From: Ceriagrion tenellum
Taxonomy: Eukaryota > Arthropoda > Insecta > Odonata > Coenagrionidae
Direction of reading: 5' to 3'
NCBI GenBank assembly: GCA_963169105.1
Contig: OY720633.1
Location: forward strand, 39,758,795 to 39,822,794
DNA: 64,000 bases
Shown here: positions 34,165 through 45,345 of the stretch, one piece after another
Position numbering within the stretch: the first letter of the stretch is position 1
Layout of the letters: each line of letters starts with the position of its first letter
Made by a program: the position numbers and the translations under genes
Notes under the pieces: model-generated
The model's database searches: none
Seen by the model: only the letters and a program-made list of their open reading frames with translations
What the model was told of the DNA's origin: nothing

Positions 34165-34932
34165 CGAGGCGTGTTTTTAAGTAAGTACCGTTTTTAATAA
34201 AAATGAAACAAGTATAATTTTCTTAACAATTTTATTTTTACATGAAAACCTGTACATTAATCTACTTTTCCACATAATTTTCACTTATATTATGGCACTT
34301 ATCGCATTGTAGTATCAGCTTTTGAATCCCATACTAATATAAGTCTTCCGCCTGTTGTGACAATCATTGCAACACGGTCATTTTGACCTCATCCACGTCG
34401 CTGACCATCCAGATGCCTCTTTAAATGCAAAAACAGGGGGTAGTCACTGGGCACTAGATCTGGACTGTACGGAGGGTGATCAAGTTGTTCCTAGCCAAAT
34501 GATCCGATGAGATCTTGAATTTGATTAGCCGTGTGTGGGCGAGCGTTGTCATGGAGCAAAACGATTCCCTTACTCAGCATGCTACGCGTTTTGTTTTGGA
34601 TTATCTAAAAGCTCCAACCTATTAGCGTACCTTTCCATCGCTCGTAATTTTTAAAAATAAACTTCACTGATCTGACGATGAATTTCAGCCGCTTTCAGGC
34701 CTTAAGCACTAAGAAAACGGATCAGAGCGGGTCATTCACAGTCGGCGGGATTCTTAAACGACGGAGGCAAGTCAAATACTCACAAAAAAACGTAAATACG
34801 ATCTAATATTTCCGTGATGGCGTCTGTGGCTTCCTATCAGATGTAGTTACGCGGTGCTTATGGGCCACATGCCGACAGTAGCACTGCAGTGCCCGAATTT
34901 CAAAACGGTACTTACTTAAAAAACAATCCTCG
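34165..34932 (-). mobile_element. Internally deleted mariner transposon
   Basis: Terminal inverted repeats of about 28-30 bp begin cgaggcgtgtttttaagtaa on the left and are mirrored on the right (34904-34932), with TA at 34163-34164 and 34933-34934. The minus strand holds a broken transposase: an N-terminal block with NPADCE and GLKAAEIHRQIS, then HDNARPHTA and YSPDLVPSDY, whose two Asp residues are 34 apart as in mariner (D34D), then a C-terminal YVEK block. The region with the first catalytic Asp is deleted, and a stop replaces a Trp between the motifs. About 770 bp remain, compared with about 1.3 kb for a full mariner. Confidence 0.9.
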
Positions 34933-34934
34933 TA

Positions 34935-37900
34935 GTAATCAGTCACTGCAAATACTGTTGTTTTATTAGGTAATAATAATTCCAGTTGGAATATTATGCC
35001 TGTAGTGTAGTAGTGCTAACATAGAGTAATATTTAATGTCTTTGCCATGTGTTTTTATAGGATAAAATTGTGTAATGTTTTACTATTTTGTTTGATTTTT
35101 TGTTTTTATATTATTCCAATCGACTCAGTTTTGATAGGACTGAGTGTTAAACTTGAAAAAAGATCTTAATTGTATGATTTAGAGAGATTAGCTAAAAATA
35201 CCGTCAGCTTCACTGTGGCCCGCGGAAAAAGAGCTTCGGGGACAGATGCCGCTTATTCTACTCTTCGAGATTGACGGAGTGGTTTGTTATGGAAGCTACG
35301 TACGGCTACATGTTTCGCATGTTATCATAGTTAGAAAAAAAGATTTTTAGAAAATGATTACCCCGAAGAAATATTTTTATTTTAGGTGCATAACTTTGAA
35401 ACTATCTACGATCTGCTGTAGACATATCCCTATTTATTATTTTACTATTATTGAAAACACCACCGAGTGATATTATGTATTCGCGGTTGCATTTTTGCAA
35501 TCCTTCTAAAATTTTGGTGTATTAATCTACGTTAAAGGACACCAATTGCCAAGGTAACCCGAGGAAAACAGTAAATTCGGATACCTTTGCTATCTTTAAT
35601 GGGAATAAGAGATATTTTCTAGCCTAGTCGTTGATAATCATCTGCGGTATGCAATTTGAAGATTAGTTTCCTGCAGTTCACTCGGTTCTCATTTCGTGGT
35701 AACATTCATTCGTACATAATTAATCACTTGAACGTCCTTCATAATTTTCCTGATGCATACCATTCGTGGCCTTCCTCTGTAAAGGATATAATTAGATCCT
35801 TTGATTTCTCTTTCTCTTGTTATATTCAATATTTTGTGTTGTCATACAAAGTGCAAAATATGTTACAAAATGTGTTACTTTTTCATCTCTGAGTTTTCAT
35901 CATGTTTCTCATTTCTGCAGTTTTTCGTAGAACTTCTTGTATGGTGATTTATATCATCAAATTATCTTTCTTCTCTACCAGTATTGTTTATATCAAGATT
36001 TATTAGGGATACTAATATTTTTCTCTCTCATTATTTTTTGGAAAAATTTTATGTGATAAATCTTAAACATGCAATAGTTTAAATACCAGCTGCGGATATA
36101 TTATGCATCTAGTGGATTTGACTGTTCTTGGTGCTAATAACTTCCTTGTCGATGCACCTCGACATTGGCCCACACTCGTGGCTAAGGGACAGGGATGGTG
36201 TGGTGTTGGGTGCCTCATTACTACCTGGTTCCTCAAATAAGGACTGTTGGCGTTGTGTGGAGGCCGGGAGAAAGGTATTCACGCATGAGCAGTGCAGATG
36301 GAACGGATGTGAGTTGAAAGGGTCAGCTGAAGGGACGGCTGTGTGCCATCATCACCGTCTTTCACCGTCTGCCATTCGACGAGGGCTTTTCTATGAAGTT
36401 AACAAACAAAACTGTCAAACATAGCCAACCAAACGATGTCAAATACTCCCTGATCTTTTTGTGCAATGCTGAAAAAGGCCTCTCCGGCCAAAGGCCTAGT
36501 CCTTACTTTGATGGTCGACGTCCCTCGCATGTTTTACGGAGTCCATGTCTCATGTTTATCTTATCACTCTGCGGCACGGCTAGCGCTTGCCATTTCTGGT
36601 CTCAGCGTACGAGGAACTCCGTTGATCTAACAAGTCTGCGTCCGTTCATTCATCAGTAAAATACTGTTTATTTAATGCAAGTCACCCATTTGGCTATTCC
36701 AAACTTTTGGCCAAACCAAAGCTATTTGAATTTGGCTAAAACAAAGCCAAATTAAAAATAAAATTTCTATGAAATGTAATGTATCTCGACTGCATATGCA
36801 AGTAACAGTAACAGGCTTAAATAATGTCATACCTTATCATCTCTAATACACATTTGCGCAGGAAATGGGAGAGGACCAAGAAAAACCAGGATTATTGCAT
36901 TTCTCAAAGTAATACTAAATGGCTTGAATGCTTACATAGTCGTCCAAGTTTATCGTCATCCCAAGCACCCCTTTTTCTTTGTGATGAGACACGTTATGCC
37001 ATATGATCTCTTCGCATATTTTTGACGCAGAAAATGGGATAAGAACAAGAAAAACCAAGAATTATTTCATTGCTCAACAGATTATTGTGATTACTAACAT
37101 TTTAAATGCCTAAAAAATGAATTATACCTAGATTTTAATTTATGAATATTGATAGAAAATCATTGTATATATTTTTGTATCTGATATTAAAGTTTGACTG
37201 CGATATGGTAAGTTAAGAAAAGTGGGAATTAAAAAAAGGAAAGTACATAGTGGCATACATTGTTTCTAGGTTTTGAAGTCAATTTTGTTTGGTGATGCGA
37301 TGACAAATGCTTGCAAAAATCTTTGATGCTCTCAACTCTCCGGCAATGGAATAAAATTTGGTGGCGTCAAAATGTCGAAGCATTTTCGTTTAGAACGTGC
37401 AGATTCTTCATTGATCGCTACGCATGATGTAAAAAAGCATTGCAGTGAAAATAACGTACGTTTCCAAAAGGATTTAGACTAGAATTAAGTTGGTTTGGAA
37501 GCTCCTCGTTCAACTATATTATATGACTGGGTTTAGGGTCAGAAAAAATAATAAAGACACATTCATGAGCATTACAGCTTTAAAAAGCATCAAAGTTTAG
37601 CGCGAGTGAATGCGGTGGAGAAATCAAATTACGAAGTACGATTATGATATGATTTGACTTTTGTTACTATCAAGTCGATTATCTTATTAAATTCTATTCC
37701 CATATACCGGCTTGTGCTATTGATGTGTGCTGCCCGCACCCTTGAATACCAACTTAACCACTCGGGTTAAGCATTCAGTTCAAGCACTTGTCTTGAACCG
37801 AATCATTGGGACACGCGAGTTATTGGTTATTTTTTTCGTTCATAATCAATGCAGTATTCTTTTTAAACAACGAGTTCACGTAACTTTCTGTTATTTAGTA

Positions 37901-38040
37901 AAGATAAGTAAACGTTTGTTAGCGATATTGTTTGGCATTGCAATTCATTCGTGACGTAACTTAGCCTCAACGTACTGCAATATCTTTCAAGTACCCTTTC
38001 AGTTGTGCCCAGGGAAGACTTACGTATCCATTAAAGGGAA
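34935..38040. other. Unassigned stretch
   Basis: No gene recognised. The segment at about 36130-36660 is less AT-rich and holds open frames of 98 and 88 residues without motifs. At about 37495-37540 a short frame reads LEAPRSTILYDWV, faintly like the helix-turn-helix of pogo-type transposases, but it is too short to call. Confidence 0.4.
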
Positions 38041-38367
38041 TCATCTACATCTACGTCATACCCTGCAAGCCACCCAAAGGGTGTGTGGCAGGGGGTGCTT
38101 TCGCACCAGGCATGCATGAATGATAGGGTAGAACACCGACATTACACTAAAACCCGCGCACCACACATGCAAAGCGCCAATTAAAAATCTAATACCCAAG
38201 AAACATTCAATCTTCAATCGTTCCAACATGCAAGGGATACAAAGACTACTACTACAGATTCAAAATATCATGCATAAATAAGAACACCAATATTTACATC
38301 ATGCCTAAATAAGAGAGTAGAATATATAATGAGAAAGATTTACTGCCTGCCTATGTCAATACTCGAA

Positions 38368-40098
38368 CTATTCATGACGACGATCACAGCTGTTATGGTC
38401 CCGAATGGTACGCGGAAAAAATGACATTTTATACCTATCGGTTCTACAATCTAGCTCTCTAATTTTATTGGCGCGATCTAATCTGCCGTAGTACGAAGGG
38501 GTTAATAGTATATTTTTTACGTCGTCAGTAAAATGATTGTCCTGAAATTTATTTAGGAGGTTAAACCTATAATTCAATCTACGCTGTGATAGCGATTCCC
38601 ATCCTAATTCTTCTAACAGTCCAGACACACTAGCCAACTTATCGTGGCATCGTTTCACAAACCTAGCTCCTCTTCGCTGGACGCGATCTAACTCTGATAT
38701 CAACCCCGTTTCGTATGGATCCCATACACTAACAGCATATTCCAGATGAGGCTTAACGATTGAAAAATAACAACGTTCTTTCACTTTCTCATCACATTTT
38801 CCGAGTACTCTCTTGATAAAGCCTAGCTTCCTATATGCTTGACCGCATATTTCCCTAATATGTTTTCCCCAAGATAGATCGTGAGTAATTGTGACCCCTA
38901 AGTACTTAACAGACTCGGCGTGAATAATTTCCGTATTATTAATTCTGTAAGCCCTACCTGGCCTATTTTTCTTTTTCCAAAAGCTGACTGCTACGCACTT
39001 TTTTATGTTTAGTTCCATCTGCCACTTTTCGCACCAAGCATGAATAGCAAGTAGGTCGATTGTTAACGAGTCGCTATCTTCGGAATTTTTAATATCCCTA
39101 TACACAACCGCGTCGTCTGCGAAGAGTCTAAGCTTACTTTTAACCACGTTGCTAATATCATTTATGTACAAGAGAAATAAAAGTGGACCAATTACACTTC
39201 CCTGAGGAACACCCGATGTAACGCTAACTGTGTTTGACATGATACCGTCTATGACAACCCTTTGTTCCCGCCCATGTAAGAATTGATTAATCCAACTAAT
39301 AATGTTTTTATCTATTCCATATGCTTCTAGTTTTGAGAGCAACTTAACGTGAGGTACCTTATCGAAAGCTTTCTTAAAATCGAAGAATATCGCGTCAACT
39401 TGAACATTATTTACACCCGAGAGCAAGATGTCATGAACGAAGAGGGCCAATTGGGTTTCGCAAGATCTACCCTTTCGAAATCCGTGTTGGTTATTTATTA
39501 ATAATTCCTCCCTATCTAAATGACTCATAATGGAGCTTACGATTATGTGTTCAAATACCTTACAGGAAATGGATGTGAGAGAAATAGGCCTATAGTTACT
39601 AGGGTCTTCCCTGTCGCCGCTTTTGAATATAGGTGTGACATTTGCTACTCTCCAGTCCTTAGGCACTACGTGATCTACTAAAGATTTGGTAAATATTAAT
39701 TCTAAGTAAGGCGCTATGTCTGATGCCAATGTTTTATATACGCGAGCAGGTATTTGATCTGGACCGGGGGATTTGTTGGGGTTGATATTTTTTAGCTGCT
39801 GTTCTATGCCGCGACAATTTATAATAATTTCAGGCATACATGTTTGGGAACGAACAGGCTGAGGATCGAAGAGATGTGGTGTATAAGTACTGAAAATGCT
39901 TTTGAAGAATGAGTTTAACGAATTGGCTTTTTGTAGACTGTTGGTTAGCTTTTCCCCATTGATATTCTTAAGCGTGTGTACTGTTGATTTATTTCCTTGA
40001 GTGTCCCTAACATACGACCAAAATGCCTTGGGATTATCGTTCAATTGTTCTCCCAGTAATTTACTTTTGAAATCAGCTAACGCCATTCGGCACGCTTT
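38368..40098 (-). pseudogene. LINE ORF2, reverse transcriptase part
   Basis: A 572-residue open stretch covering the RT and C-terminal region that would copy LINE RNA into DNA at the cut site. Visible blocks: NPNKSPGPDQIPARVYK, VTPIFKSGDREDPSNYRPIS, HGFRKGRSCETQLALF, AIFFDFKKAFDKVPH (catalytic Asp), VTSGVPQGSVIGPLLF, LRLFADDAVVY (catalytic Asp pair), VKYLGVTITHDLSWGKHI, YFSIVKPHLEYAVSVWDPY, and a C-terminus with SFFPRTIRDHNSCD. No break lies within it. Directly upstream, a stop at 40099-40101 interrupts the same frame, which is otherwise open back to about 40240. Confidence 0.92.
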
Positions 40099-40232
40099 TT
40101 ATGCTAAGAGTTTAGATATTTTGTAATTTTCGGTGACTGTGTATAGTTCTTCGGAGGATTTGTTATTTTTTGCCCATTTTAACCTAGCATGACATGTTCT
40201 CTGGTGCTTTAATGTTTTTCTAACCTCCGCGT

Positions 40233-41355
40233 TTACCACCTAGGCTCTGCATTGGCTCTTTTCCATTTACTTGGTATGTATTTGCTAACTACTGATCGTG
40301 TAACGTTGAGGAAAGTATTCCACAAAACCTCAGTATTACTGTTGATACTTATTTTTTGAAAATTAGTAAATGACTTTTGCAACTCTCGTTTCATGCCTTC
40401 GTAGTCAGCCATATTAAACAAGTAGATTTTTCTTTGTGGATTATGTTTCTTGATCATGCTCACGGAAAAATTAGCTTTAACTATCTTGTGGTCGCTTATT
40501 CCCTTATCCGTATCTATGTTTACAACCATGTGTGGAATATTTGTCGCTAAAAGATCAAGTGTATTTTTCCCTCTAGTTGGAGCAGTGACTAATTGCTGTA
40601 GTGAGTGAGATGTGAATGTATACAGGAGTGACTCACAAAGGTCTTTGTCTTTCCCCCCAGTGATAAAACTGTAAGTGTCCCAGTCTATGGACGGAAGATT
40701 GAAATCCCCACCGATTATAATATGACAGTCGTTTTTTTGAGTGTTTAACTTACTGAGTTGACTTTCGAGTCCTAATATTGAGCTTACATGGGTATCTGGT
40801 GGTCTGTAATATGCGCACACATAGATTGTTTTTGCTTTAGGATTTTGAATGGAGCACCATACGCTTTCTACCTGGTCGTCGGAAAATGACTCCCTCCTAC
40901 TAATATAACAATCCTTCACTGCAATAAAAACTCCTCCCCCGGTCCTTTCCACTCTATCTTTTCTATAAACTGTGAAATTTTTCGGGAATACTTCATTATC
41001 TGCGATTTCGTTGCACAACCAACTTTCCGTCCCTATAATTAAGTCTGCGTCAGTAGTTTCAATTAGATGGTAGAAGTCAGCTACTTTATTCCTTAAGCTA
41101 CGGCAATTTACTACCACGACAGAAAAGGATTTATCAGTGAGCGTATTCCCGGAAAGTGTATTCTCATTACAACTCGCTTTCTTAGGTATATTCCAAGTTA
41201 CATTACTGCTATTTTTTGAAACTGGCCTCTTACTGTTCTCTTTAGTCTTAACACTTTCTTGGATATTTTTTATATTAAATATTGTTCGCGATGGTACCTG
41301 ATTCGACCCATTAGCTGACCTACTCTCTGCCCTACCCTCTATCCTAAAAAAGGTC
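40233..41355 (-). pseudogene. LINE ORF2, APE endonuclease part
   Basis: The N-terminal part of the same ORF2, encoding an apurinic-type endonuclease that nicks target DNA. Signature blocks in order: NCRSLRNKV, DLIIGTESWL (catalytic Glu), GGGVFIAVK, VCAYYRPPDT, IIIGGDFNLPSIDW (Asp/Asn), NTLDLLATN and GISDHKIV (Asp-His). The frame is open from about 41355 but has no convincing ATG; the first conserved block begins near 41117. It ends at a stop at 40233 caused by a one-base frameshift near 40235-40245, after which the other frame continues into the RT. Only this shift and one stop separate ORF2 from being continuous. Confidence 0.9.
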
Positions 41356-41500
41356 TACAGTGATCGAGTATGCTACTCGCTACACAGCTAGCTGCCTCGG
41401 CCGTGTAATGGACACCAGAACGGTTCAGAGGGGTCCGACACGATCGGATTGCCGCAATAGGTAGCTCCGGCTGTGTTAGGCTGCTTCGTTCTTCCACTTT

Positions 41501-41989
41501 TCCTGAAACTTAAATGAAAAAATTGAATCCGGTCTCAAAGAGTTCAATATCATTCTGAAATATGCATATATCTCATCCATTTTAATGAGCATTTGAGGAA
41601 TATTGGAATTTTAACAACTCGTGGTTGAATTTCATTTTGGCGTCCATGTAGAGCCCATCGTTCAAATTAATTTTTCTGGCAAATTTTTGTGTTTTTTTAT
41701 TTGTTCCGTAATATTCTTTTTGGTTTCTCGCCGTGAATCACCCAGGTGGCATATAGCTTCTCCGTTAATCACGGCGACAGCCAGCGTAGAAATAGTGTTC
41801 CCTTGTCGTAAACGTGTTTGGTGTAGACGTTGCGCCATTTCCTTTTTCGAAAATCCATCTCGGAAAGGTACTTTTTAGCTGGCTAGGGTTAGCAAGCTAG
41901 GTTAATATTTGAGGGAGGCAAGTGACACATTTAAAAATCATTTACTAAGGATGCATTTGTTTATATGAATTGGATTACTTGGTGAATTG
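41501..41989. other. No gene seen
   Basis: An 85-residue plus-strand frame (41621-41878) shows no recognisable domain. Otherwise unassigned flank of the LINE. Confidence 0.45.
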
Positions 41990-42182
41990 GAAAGGATCCA
42001 GAGAAACCCGGCGTCGGCACTAGTCACCTCATAGCTTAAGGTGCCAACGGGATCACAGATAAATGTCACATCCGGCAAATGAGGTAGTGCACTTGGTCTC
42101 TCCACACAACGCTCTTAGAGGTATGCGCGAACCTGGGTCCTCGGGATGGAAACCAGCTATCACATCTACGCAATCCCATTGG
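41990..42182 (-). repeat. SINE-like dispersed repeat, copy 1
   Basis: Matches 59020-59252 in several blocks: agagaaaccc then cgtcggca at one end, and cctcgggatgg, a ccagc block and a catcccac-like end at the other. On the minus strand a B-box-like ggttcgcgc follows tcccgagga, which suggests a tRNA-derived head. The middle is diverged and no target duplication was found. Confidence 0.5.
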
Positions 42183-44019
42183 TATTAACTTGTGGATTCT
42201 TTGTCTTTATACCAATATACGGCGAGGAAGACGGAGTAGGGGTTGTTATGATATTTAGGGCTTCCTCGTTGATTTTGTCCTAAACTGTACTTAGAATTTT
42301 TGAAAAGCAGCGAAATTTATAATTTCTGTTGGTTAATATTTTTTAGTTTTAAACATGCAGGGTTGTGAGGAAATGATGCTCATAAATTTCAAAACGGGTT
42401 TTCATCAGTGACATTTCTGAATAATCATCGCTGTTTATTATTCCCGCGGGAGATTCCCGTATCCGATATATCATATCCACCGCAAAATGAAGTGGATTTA
42501 TGGATTTATTCGCGGTCAAGCGAAAAATATGGAAAGGTAATTTACACGTTCGCATGATGATTTGAATTGGCGAAATTTTTCAGCTCCTAGGTGAGCATTT
42601 CTTTTTCGGGTAACTATTTGGATACAGATATTTATTTCCTGGTTGATTTGTTAAAATAATACTTCAGGTGATTATTTCATGTGATCAGAAGAATAACAGA
42701 AAAAGTCCCTGTACATGATAAGATTAGAGAAATAGGAGCGTCATGCGGGAGTGAGTAAATGCTCGAGTGAATGATTGACTTGGACTTGGAAAAGAGTTTG
42801 GACCTCTCAGGGCTTATTTTTTTAAAGAAATGTTTCAAGTTTGGAATGAGAAAGATGATAGTGATATGTTGGATACCATTAAGTAAGTCTCTTCGCGACT
42901 CTGTGGTCTATAAGACACACTGAGTTCTACCTTTTCATTTTTTTGCTTAAAAATACTCCTTTCAAGAACATATAAAAAATTAGTGGCTAAACGTTTGTGG
43001 AAACGATACATATCCATTTTCAGGACATAGAAATACTGGTTAAAATTTCCAGACTCGTGTGGAAAAAATTCTAGTGTTTCTCTGTCTTAAAGGTGGACTG
43101 CTTTCTGAGATGATACGCCTTCGTTAATAGAAAACAAAAGAGTGAGGTATTTATCGAATACTTCTATTGATTTTTCCTATCCTAGATGCCGAATTCTGCG
43201 CCATTTATTCCGCACTAATGCACTTTGTCTTCGTTTTGTGTTATTCTTTGCTAATAACTCAAAAAACCAGTATGAATCAATCTCTTAATAGAATCATCGC
43301 ATTTACTTAAAGATTTCGCTTTCCACTGACAGTTTTTCACTGTGAGGACCTTTATGTCAGATGGGAAAATGTTATTGTCTCCCACATTACACCTATTATC
43401 GTATTGAACACCTTATAATTTTAATTTTCGGAAATAAAAATAGCAAGGAGATGCAGGGTGCTGTGTTATTAACGTTGAACGGAGGGGACTCTTTTCTATG
43501 AGTAGCGAGTACATGATATGAATGAAATTCACGCCATTTTACGGAAACAGATCTTTATCATGGCTACTAGAAGTGAGGAAAGAATAGCCTCGTTATTGTT
43601 ACATTAAGTGGTGTCATGCTGTGTCCGCAATCTTTCAAAATTCATTATGTCAACACAAATTACTATGAAATTGCTACTTTTTTCTTGGGGAAACAGAAAC
43701 TCATATCCGAGTGAATGTGGAGGAATTAATTTCAGAAATTGGTCTATTCTATTGTTTTCCATTTTGTATTTTGTTTTAATTATCCATGGCTGTGAAATTT
43801 TTGTTTTCCATCACTATGAGAAGTTGGCCAGGTTGTTGATTTTTTTTCGTTAAAAGCAGAATTTGATATGTTTTTTCTTTTTGCTCCTATGGGGAAACCC
43901 AGTGCACAATTAAACTTATTCTATTATATTTTATGCCTACTCCATCTTCCATCGGGATATCCATCTTCTCGGACTCCTGGGAAAATTTAAAAAAATATTC
44001 TTTGAGTAGCATAAGTTTT
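42183..44019. other. No gene; one half of a direct repeat
   Basis: AT-rich and without recognised genes. The segment 42609-42687 is repeated in direct orientation at 44020-44100 (listed separately). Open frames such as 43608-43853 lack motifs. Confidence 0.45.
42609..42687 (+). repeat. Direct repeat, copy 1 (about 80 bp)
   Basis: Shares blocks such as atatttatttcct, ttgatttgttaaa and aggtgattatttca with 44020-44100, about 1.4 kb away in the same orientation. The family is unknown. Confidence 0.65.
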
Positions 44020-44100
44020 CGTGTAACTATTACGATGTAAATATTTATTTCCTGATTGATTTGTTAAAGCTGTACTTTAGGTGATTATTTCATATGATCA
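44020..44100 (+). repeat. Direct repeat, copy 2 (about 80 bp)
   Basis: Second copy of 42609-42687, diverged at roughly one base in six. It lies just upstream of another duplicated segment (44171-44285). Confidence 0.65.
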
Positions 44101-44170
44101 TATTGTGGAAACGTCATTTTGCTTAAAAATGTTTTTAAAAATTTACTTACTTAAATGAAAAAGTAAAGTA

Positions 44171-44285
44171 TCTGTGAGTTAATACTAAGTTTAAGTTTAC
44201 TTGGGGAGCAAGAGACTAATATCATGTCCCTAAGAGAATTGAAATCTGATAAAATGGTTGTGGAAGCCGTGGTAAGGAAGAGAAA
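44171..44285 (+). repeat. Duplicated segment, copy 1
   Basis: Matches 44443-44556 in direct orientation, sharing gttaata, gtttaagtttactt, atcatg/ttcatg and aaatggtt blocks. The copy stays open in one frame through SLRELKSDKMVVEAVVRKRK. The frame is short and has no known domain. Confidence 0.6.
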
Positions 44286-44442
44286 AAGACGATCTGTGAA
44301 TGGAATAGTTCAAATATTATAATATATTGAATTATACTCAGGTTATTTAGTCCTGCATGTTCTCATCGATCTTCTGTATCAATATCTTTACTTGGAATTA
44401 AAAAATAACCATCAATAATTCGCTGAAAACCAAAGTCGATTT

Positions 44443-44556
44443 CGATCTGGGAGTTAATATTACGTTTAAGTTTACTTGAGGAACTGGAGAATGATTTCAT
44501 GACCCTGAGGGAATTGGATTCTGATGAAATGGTTATGAAAGCCATGATAAGGAAAG
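44443..44556 (+). repeat. Duplicated segment, copy 2
   Basis: Second copy of 44171-44285, also open in the corresponding frame (TLRELDSDEMVMKAMIRK), ending at a TAG near 44563. Retention of a shared frame in both copies may be chance or a trace of a coding repeat. Confidence 0.6.
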
Positions 44557-45141
44557 GGAATTAGAGTGAGAGAGAGATGGCGAAATTGGGAGTAGATATT
44601 TTTGGGAGATGTTTGTGAAAGAAAGAAAAAAAGCCTCAAGGGGGACATTCAAATCAAGGGTCCTCTTACCCCGTATACGAAGTCGGACTGGATTCCTTGC
44701 CCTTTTGCCCCCGTATTATTTTATTCCCGAGAGGGTCCATTTTTATAAATCAGGAAATGAGAAAACTTCTCAGAAGGCCAACTGTCACGTATGAGAAGGA
44801 ATAAATGCCGAATGGAGGGAGGCGCACAGGGGAGGGGGGAAGTTGAATTGCTTTATGGGATAGCGACGAGGGACGAAAGGGTTAGTCGAGCGTCTCAAAG
44901 CTGGAGTGGGCCAAAAAAAAAGTTTCTCTCTCTCTCTTCAGGAAGAAAAAACCACTGTGCTGATCCAGTCAATTGGCGAAATTGCTATTGACAATATTTT
45001 TTGCGGTTATAGTATTTTGCCGTCACAAGTTTTTTTTTTGGCTCGAAAGAGCGTTCATTAAAATTAATTTTAAATTCGTAATATTTCATTATAATACCTT
45101 TTTTTACGTTTAGTAACTTAACAACAGGTATCCTTACTTGA
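44557..45141. other. No gene seen
   Basis: Short frames only (44609-44794, 44791-44991) with no motifs. A TCTC microsatellite lies at about 44926-44938. Confidence 0.45.
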
Positions 45142-45345
45142 GGGTAAAATGGAGAGAAAGTGGTAACTTAATTTTAAGGTAAAATAGAGGGAAAAGTCCC
45201 CAGAGGAAGAGGTAGGAATAAGTTCATGGGCCAATTAGAGAGGAAAGTACATGTACATAGGAAGAGATACCAGGAGCTAAGGGAACTAGTATTAGATAGG
45301 GGAAGGTGGAGGGCTGCAGTCCACCAATCTTAAGATATAAAAACC
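45142..45345 (+). mobile_element. RTE-like LINE C-terminal tail
   Basis: The plus strand encodes the end of the RTE-like polyprotein (a KVPRGRGRNKFMGQLERK block, then RYQELRELVLDRGRWRA), followed by gctgcagtccaccaatctt as in other copies. The start is blurred by a partial internal duplication: ggtaaaatggagagaaa at about 45142 recurs as ggtaaaatagagggaaa at about 45178. Confidence 0.7.

Larger units (their letters stand above)
38041..41500 (-). mobile_element. Longest CR1/L2-like LINE copy, about 3.4 kb
   Basis: The reference copy of the LINE family in this window. From its 5' side on the minus strand: a GC-richer segment (about 41360-41500) that may be 5' UTR or an ORF1 remnant, an endonuclease region, the reverse transcriptase, a ~325-bp 3' UTR, and a 3' end with two stem-loops and ATCTACATC-like repeats (38041-38110). 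The 5' boundary is uncertain. Shorter copies lie at 6950, 23489, 33144, 46705, 48273, 49172 and 60430. Confidence 0.88.

Noticed and set aside
37495..37540. Remnant of another pogo-type transposase helix-turn-helix
   Set aside because: Only about 13 residues look similar, and the adjacent codons do not continue the similarity in any frame.
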